NCBI GenBank assembly: GCA_943789485.1
Contig: CALSUH010000031.1
Location: 1 to 34,567, forward strand
Origin: an uncultured Pseudomonadales bacterium
GTDB lineage: Bacteria > Pseudomonadota > Gammaproteobacteria > Pseudomonadales > Pseudohongiellaceae
Length of the DNA: 34,567 bases
Direction of reading: 5' to 3'
The stretch's first letter is position 1; each line of letters starts with the position of its first letter. The notes below the pieces were generated by a model. The model ran no database searches. It had not been told where the DNA came from and saw nothing but the letters and a program-made list of their open reading frames with translations. Of the stretch, positions 30,241 to 34,567 are shown in pieces. Both the position numbers and the translations under genes were made by a program.

Positions 30241-31296
30241 CTACCGGAACGTATTATTAATATCCTTTAGCACTTCGCTGCCAGGGCACAATTCTTGGTT
30301 GTCTAGGTTGTTCAGGGGCTTGTCTACGGTTTCCTGCAATTCATGCAAGTCAGACGTAGACTGATTGATATAAAGTAGGCCTGTCGCGATCTTGCCTTGC
30401 TTCTTGAAGGCATTGATGTGATGCAAAGCGTTCTCTTTATCCGTTGGGTCGTAGTCGTTGCTTGTCTTATGGAGGTGGATTGCCGAGCCGTCGTGCAGAG
30501 TTATTTCTTTTTCCTTTCCTGCGGCGTAGCTCGTGGTTATCTCCTCGCGCATTGGTACAAAGTCTACTTCGCTTAGAGACATGTAGTTCTCCCAAGTATT
30601 TTTGTATCCATGGGTCGAAAAGTCTGTGTTGTTGAATGTCACGCAGGGCGAGATCACGTCGATGAACGCGAAACCTTTATGTGAGAGGCCCGCTTGCAGC
30701 AAGGGAATCAATTGCTTCTTGTCTCCCGAGAAACTACGGGCAACGAAGCTAGCACCTAGTTCGATTGCGAGCGTAGCCATATCGATATTGTCGAACTGAC
30801 TTTTTTCGCCTGATTTGGTTCTAGAGCCAATATCAGCCGTAGCTGAAAGCTGACCCTTGGTCAGACCGTAGGTGCCATTGTTGGCTACGATGTATAGCAT
30901 GTTTATGCGACGCCTGACGATATGGCAGAATTGGCCAAGCCCTATAGACGCGCTGTCGCCATCGCCTGATACCCCAACGTAGTAGAGGTCTTTGTTAGCA
31001 ATATTAGCGCCAGTCGCGACAGAAGGCATACGACCGTGAACGGAATTAAATCCATGGGCCTTACTGAGAAAATAGGAAGGTATTTTTGAGGAGCAACCGA
31101 TGCCGGAAATTTTGGCAACTCTATGTGGTTCTAGAGACATTTCAGAGGCGGCTTGAATGATAGCTGCGCTGATCGAATCGTGCCCGCAACCCCCACAGAG
31201 AGTAGTCAGAGTGCCTTCATAATCTCTGCGCGTTAGACCGATATCATTAGTCTGTATCTGCGGGTGTTTGAATTTTGGTTTATTTATATAACTCAT
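30241..31296 (-). CDS. korB: 2-oxoacid:ferredoxin oxidoreductase, beta subunit (KorB type)
   Basis: A 351-aa thiamine-diphosphate-binding subunit of an enzyme that oxidatively decarboxylates a 2-oxoacid (probably 2-oxoglutarate) to the acyl-CoA and reduces ferredoxin. Likely cluster ligands are C34 and C37 (CGGCGHD), C68 (GIGCSS) and C218 (SPCVTF). The diphosphate/Mg loop is GDGDSASIGLGQF followed by NNGTYGLTKGQ. The start used is ATG 31296 (MSYINKPKF), 13 bp after the korA stop; an ATG at 31335 would add 13 residues and overlap korA by 26 bp. Substrate cannot be told from sequence alone: pyruvate and other oxoacids remain possible. It is the last gene of the minus-strand group flavoprotein-ferredoxin-korA-korB. 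Confidence 0.88.
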   Translation of the reverse strand: MSYINKPKFKHPQIQTNDIGLTRRDYEGTLTTLCGGCGHDSISAAIIQAASEMSLEPHRVAKISGIGCSSKIPSYFLSKAHGFNSVHGRMPSVATGANIANKDLYYVGVSGDGDSASIGLGQFCHIVRRRINMLYIVANNGTYGLTKGQLSATADIGSRTKSGEKSQFDNIDMATLAIELGASFVARSFSGDKKQLIPLLQAGLSHKGFAFIDVISPCVTFNNTDFSTHGYKNTWENYMSLSEVDFVPMREEITTSYAAGKEKEITLHDGSAIHLHKTSNDYDPTDKENALHHINAFKKQGKIATGLLYINQSTSDLHELQETVDKPLNNLDNQELCPGSEVLKDINNTFR

Positions 31297-31309
31297 AGTT
31301 GCAGCCGTT

Positions 31310-33166
31310 TTACGCGGGAACTTCTCCGCTTGCATCCACGTCGATCATGGAATCAATAATAGATTTTTCAATGTGCTGCGCCGTAATTAATAAGCCATCG
31401 TAGCTAAGAATTGAGTGCATTTTTTCTTCGTGGATATTGCATTCAATCTTGAGGAGGCTTTTCAGCTGCGCGTCACGATTCTGTTCAATCACATAGACTA
31501 GTTGATGTGCGGCGAAGAATTCCGTGACACTGTCGTGAAATGGGAATGCGCGAATTCGCATCGTATCTAGTGTTATGCCTTTTTTGGCTAAACTATCGAG
31601 AACTTCCTTGATAGCGCTAGTTGTAGTGCCTATAAAGGCCAAGCCCAAATTGTTTGAAGTGGTCTCGGAGAATTCTGGTTCTGGAAGATAGTTAACGGCC
31701 GTCTTCATCTTAAGTGTCAGCCTGTCCATTACCTCAGCGTAGACGCTGCCATCTTCTGTGTAAGCGGCGTAGGAGTCGTGTGAGCTGCCACGAGTAAAGT
31801 AACTACCCTTATGCGGATGGGTGCCGGGATAGGTTCGATAGGGTATGCCGTCGCCGTCAGAGTCGAGATAGCGTCCGTACTTTTCAATTTCGTCTAACTG
31901 CTGTGCGTTTAGGACCTTGCCTCTATCGTAGCGGCGTTTGTCATCCCAATTGAGCGGATCACAAATTTGTTCGTTCATGCCTAGCTCTAAATCGCTCATT
32001 ACTATTACCGGAGACTGTATTCGGTCTGCAATATCGAACGCACTTGCCGCATAGTCAAAACACTCGCTAGGATTCGCGGGAAATAGCAGCACATGCTTGG
32101 TGTCGCCGTGAGAGGCATAGGCACAACAGAGCAAATCGCCTTGCTGTGAGCGTGTTGGCATGCCGGTAGACGGGCCAACTCGTTGAATATTAAAAAGTAC
32201 GATTGGCACTTCGGAGAAGTACGCAAGCCCAAGAAATTCTTGCATCAATGAGATGCCTGGGCCACTAGTTGCAGTAAATGCGCGGGCACCATTCCAGCCT
32301 GCGCCTATCGCTATGCCTATTGCCGCGAGTTCATCCTCAGCCTGCACAATAGAGTATTTTTTCTTGCCGGTGCCCGCATCGATGCGCAGGCGTTTGCAGT
32401 ACGTGGCGAAGCTATCTACTACCGAAGTTGAAGGGGTCAGTGGATACCAAGCAGCTACTGTCGCGCCACCATAGACACTGCCTAGGCCGGTAGCGGTATT
32501 GCCGTCCATCAGAATCTTGCCTTTGTTTTTCTCGCTTGTCTCCAAGCGCAGATTGAGCGGACATTCAAAATTAGCGCTAGCGTATTGATGACCGAGTTCC
32601 AATGCATGAATATTTGGGGGGATAAGCTTTTCCTTGCCGCGAAACTGATCGCTGACTAGTCCGGCTAGCACTTTGAAGTCGATATTGAGAAACGCGGAGA
32701 GCGCGCCGACGTAGACGATGTTCTTGAATAACTGCCGCTGTGTTGGCTTCTCGAATTCTTCCAGACAAATGTCTTTGAGAGGGATCGGAAGGTAAGTCAC
32801 ATCGTCGCGTAACAATTCATTCGCCAATACTTTAGAGGAGTCATACAGCACATAGCCACCCGGTACTACCGAGGCGATGTCCTTAGCGATGGTTTGCTCG
32901 TTCATAGCGACAATGAGATCGACACCTTCGCGCCGCCCCAAATAACCGTTCTCGTTGATCCTCACTTCAAACCAAGTGGGAAGTCCCTGGATGTTGGACG
33001 GGAAGATGTTATGCGGGCTAATGGGTATTCCCATACGAAATACCGCCTTCGCGAACATGCCATTAGCACTCGCGGAGCCTGAACCGTTTACGTTGGCAAA
33101 TTTAACTACGCAGTCATTGATCTTGGTCAGGGCAGCGACCTTGGAGCTCTGAATTAACTCTGACAT
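31310..33166 (-). CDS. korA: 2-oxoacid:ferredoxin oxidoreductase, fused gamma-alpha subunit (KorA type)
   Basis: A 618-aa subunit. The N-terminal 190 residues are the gamma (CoA-site) domain (FANVNGSGSASANGMFAKAV, NIFPSNIQGLPTWFEVRI). The rest is the alpha domain that completes the thiamine site: GNTATGLGSVYGGATVAAWY, PLTPSTSVVD, IVQAEDELAAIGIAIGAGWNGAR, FTATSGPGISLMQEFLGLAY and VPIVLFNIQRVGPSTGMPTRSQQGDL. This gamma-alpha fusion is typical of two-subunit KorAB enzymes. ATG 33166 (MSELIQSSKVA) is chosen; the open frame reaches back to 33259, but that stretch is the out-of-frame end of the ferredoxin gene. The start overlaps the ferredoxin stop by 13 bp, implying coupling. Confidence 0.9.
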   Translation of the reverse strand: MSELIQSSKVAALTKINDCVVKFANVNGSGSASANGMFAKAVFRMGIPISPHNIFPSNIQGLPTWFEVRINENGYLGRREGVDLIVAMNEQTIAKDIASVVPGGYVLYDSSKVLANELLRDDVTYLPIPLKDICLEEFEKPTQRQLFKNIVYVGALSAFLNIDFKVLAGLVSDQFRGKEKLIPPNIHALELGHQYASANFECPLNLRLETSEKNKGKILMDGNTATGLGSVYGGATVAAWYPLTPSTSVVDSFATYCKRLRIDAGTGKKKYSIVQAEDELAAIGIAIGAGWNGARAFTATSGPGISLMQEFLGLAYFSEVPIVLFNIQRVGPSTGMPTRSQQGDLLCCAYASHGDTKHVLLFPANPSECFDYAASAFDIADRIQSPVIVMSDLELGMNEQICDPLNWDDKRRYDRGKVLNAQQLDEIEKYGRYLDSDGDGIPYRTYPGTHPHKGSYFTRGSSHDSYAAYTEDGSVYAEVMDRLTLKMKTAVNYLPEPEFSETTSNNLGLAFIGTTTSAIKEVLDSLAKKGITLDTMRIRAFPFHDSVTEFFAAHQLVYVIEQNRDAQLKSLLKIECNIHEEKMHSILSYDGLLITAQHIEKSIIDSMIDVDASGEVPA

Positions 33167-33599
33167 GTGTTTTCCGCTTTGGCCGTGTTGAATAAATATT
33201 TGTGCATGTCCCAGGCGTTTGTGGGGCAGCGCTCGGCGCATAAACCACAGTGCAGACACAGGTCTTCATTCTTCGCCATGATGCGCCCGGTGCCCGCTAA
33301 CAGATCCGGAAACGTAGAGGTCTTGCTCCTCGTTCTCGGCTGGGGCGAGAAGGTTGGCTCTGAGCTTCGGCTTCATCCTGGTTCGGGGTAAACGTGATGC
33401 AGTCGGTAGGGCAGATGTCCACACAGGCATCACACTCGATACACAGTTTGTCGGTGAACACGGTTTGCACATCGCAGTTCAGGCAGCGCTTCGTCTCGTT
33501 GAGCGCGAGTTGTTCGTCGAACCCGAGCTCTACTTCAACGTTGATGTCATTCAGCGTTAGCTTGCTTGTCGGCATGAGGTACCGCGAAACGCAGGTCAT
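33154..33599 (-). CDS. 2[4Fe-4S] ferredoxin-like protein of the oxidoreductase cluster (two extra bases)
   Basis: A 147-aa protein once two single-base interruptions are removed (about 33363-33366 and 33301-33305). From ATG 33599 it reads MTCVSRYLMPTSKLTL... with CLNC, then CIECDACVDICP, a complete cluster motif. The first frame fails after NQDEAEA; the next carries LRANLLAPAENEEQDLYVSG; the third resumes LAGTGRIMAKNEDLCLHCGLCAERCPTNAWDMHKYLF, the second cluster motif, ending TCQS. Together they give two CxxCxxCxxxCP sites, likely two [4Fe-4S] clusters that pass electrons between KorAB and the flavoprotein (inference). The start ATG overlaps the flavoprotein stop by 4 bp (ATGA), and the stop overlaps korA. 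Two lesions within 65 bp look like poor sequence. Confidence 0.82.
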
Positions 33600-34567
33600 G
33601 CGCTAATGTCGTTGTCGTAAGACCACTGGTGGATGCCCATCTTCTGACTGCTAAGATTAGTGAGCGGATCAGGGCGCTTAGTGATGTCTAGTTTCTCGCA
33701 CTGCATATGGATGGATACGGCGGCGTCGTGCCCATGTGCGACGGCGGTAATGATATTGTCGGGCCCGAGAGCTGCATCGCCGCCAAAAAAAACTTTCTCA
33801 TGACTCGATTGAAATGTGGACTTGTTGAGGACGGGTACTTCCCATTGGTCAAATTCGATGCCTAGGTCTCTTTCGATCCAAGGGAAGCTGTTCTCTTGCC
33901 CAATAGCACAGAGCACATCGTCACAGGGCACTATTGCTGGATCTTCTCCGGTTGGTACAAGCTTTCGTCTGCCATTCTCATCGATTTCTTTACGAACTTT
34001 TTCAAACTCCATGGCGACGAGTTTGCCGTTCTCGATTATATAGCGCTTCGGCACATGGAAGTTCAGTATTGGTATGTCTTCGTTCATTGCATCTTCGATT
34101 TCCCAAGGCGAGGCCTTCATCTCATCGAAGCCGCTGCGCACTACGACGCTTACCGATTCACCACCGATGCGTTTGGAAGTTCTGCAACAGTCCATCGCGG
34201 TGTTGCCGCCACCGAGTACGATTACGTTCTTACCCACACTCGAAATATGTTCGAAGGCAACGCTTGCTAGCCATTCGATCCCGGTATGTATATTGTCCTT
34301 TGCCTCGTCATGCCCCGGTAAATCTAACCATTTGCCGAGAGGCGCGCCGGTGCCAACAAATACAGCATCGTAGCCTTCGGCCAAAATATCACGCATGCTG
34401 GTAATTTCTTCACCAAAACGACAATTAACACCCATTTCTAGAATATAATTTAGCTCCTCGTTTAACACTTCCGCGGGAAGGCGGAATCGAGGGATCTGAG
34501 TGCGCATGGCTCCGCCGCTAAGCGCGTCTTTTTCAAACAGGGTGATCTCATAACCAAGTGGCATGAG
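33596..34567 (-). CDS. GltD-like FAD/NAD(P)-dependent oxidoreductase, 5' end outside the window
   Basis: The C-terminal 320 or so residues of a flavoprotein related to the glutamate synthase small subunit. It starts inside the FAD domain (GYEITLFEKDALSGGAMRTQIPRFRLP), so the FAD GxGxxG motif and true start lie beyond the window edge; the Met near 34564 is internal. The NAD(P) motif is VIVLGGGNTAMDCCRTSKR, and the closing FAD motif is FFGGDAALGPDNIITAVAHGHDAA. No glutamate synthase large subunit is near; instead it leads a ferredoxin and KorAB, so it likely links ferredoxin to NAD(P)(H) (inference). The stop TGA overlaps the ferredoxin start. Specific substrate pair unknown. Confidence 0.85.
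   Translation of the reverse strand, partial: LMPLGYEITLFEKDALSGGAMRTQIPRFRLPAEVLNEELNYILEMGVNCRFGEEITSMRDILAEGYDAVFVGTGAPLGKWLDLPGHDEAKDNIHTGIEWLASVAFEHISSVGKNVIVLGGGNTAMDCCRTSKRIGGESVSVVVRSGFDEMKASPWEIEDAMNEDIPILNFHVPKRYIIENGKLVAMEFEKVRKEIDENGRRKLVPTGEDPAIVPCDDVLCAIGQENSFPWIERDLGIEFDQWEVPVLNKSTFQSSHEKVFFGGDAALGPDNIITAVAHGHDAAVSIHMQCEKLDITKRPDPLTNLSSQKMGIHQWSYDNDISA

Noticed and set aside
33167..33259. Longer N-terminus for korA
   Set aside because: The extra 31 residues are the ferredoxin 3' end read out of frame; ATG 33166 starts the conserved gamma domain.
33596..34564. Glutamate synthase small subunit gltD as the firm name
   Set aside because: No gltB nearby, and the cluster partners are ferredoxin and KorAB; only the flavoprotein fold is supported.

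Overview
The window reads as a gammaproteobacterial chromosome segment. It has moderate GC, tRNAs with encoded CCA ends, and three blocks whose gene order I recall from Pseudomonas and relatives: a lipopolysaccharide initiating transferase plus WbpM-type dehydratase beside a ComEA-like gene and uvrB; thrS-infC-rpmI-rplT-pheS-pheT-ihfA-merR-tRNA-Pro; and smc-zipA-ligA. A marine relative of Cellvibrionales or Pseudomonadales is my best guess, but the sequence alone does not settle this.

Layout. 1-3.7 kb: a ComEA-like DNA-binding protein, a WbpL/WecA-family sugar-phosphate transferase and a WbpM/CapD UDP-sugar 4,6-dehydratase (surface polysaccharide initiation). 3.7-7.1 kb: an exported cyclophilin, tRNA-Asn, uvrB and tRNA-Val. 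7.1-14.8 kb: a translation block (thrS, infC, rpmI, rplT, pheS, pheT) followed by ihfA and a MerR regulator. thrS is preceded by about 290 bp of 40/45-bp tandem repeats. 14.8-16.2 kb: a tandem array of 5' halves of tRNA-Pro ending in the intact tRNA-Pro(GGG), then an orphan ribbon-helix-helix protein and sparse DNA. 16.2-20.8 kb (minus strand): an outer-membrane barrel, a 765-residue exported protein of unknown function and a WecA-like transferase, possibly one operon. 21.2-30.2 kb: smc, zipA, ligA, a lipoprotein transglycosylase and djlA. 30.2-34.6 kb (minus strand): a GltD-like flavoprotein (cut by the window edge), a 2[4Fe-4S] ferredoxin and both subunits of a KorAB-type 2-oxoacid:ferredoxin oxidoreductase.

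Five otherwise convincing genes can be read only if one base is skipped at one or two places: the WbpL-like gene, pheT, the WecA-like gene, the exported protein (two sites) and the ferredoxin (two sites). All seven lesions are single extra bases, none is a deletion, and correcting them restores family-typical lengths (PheT 795 aa, WecA 343 aa). Sequencing or assembly error is the leading explanation; recurrent +1 recoding is a remote alternative. The least explained structures are the tRNA-Pro half array, the repeats before thrS and a sharply AT-rich patch inside smc just after the hinge.
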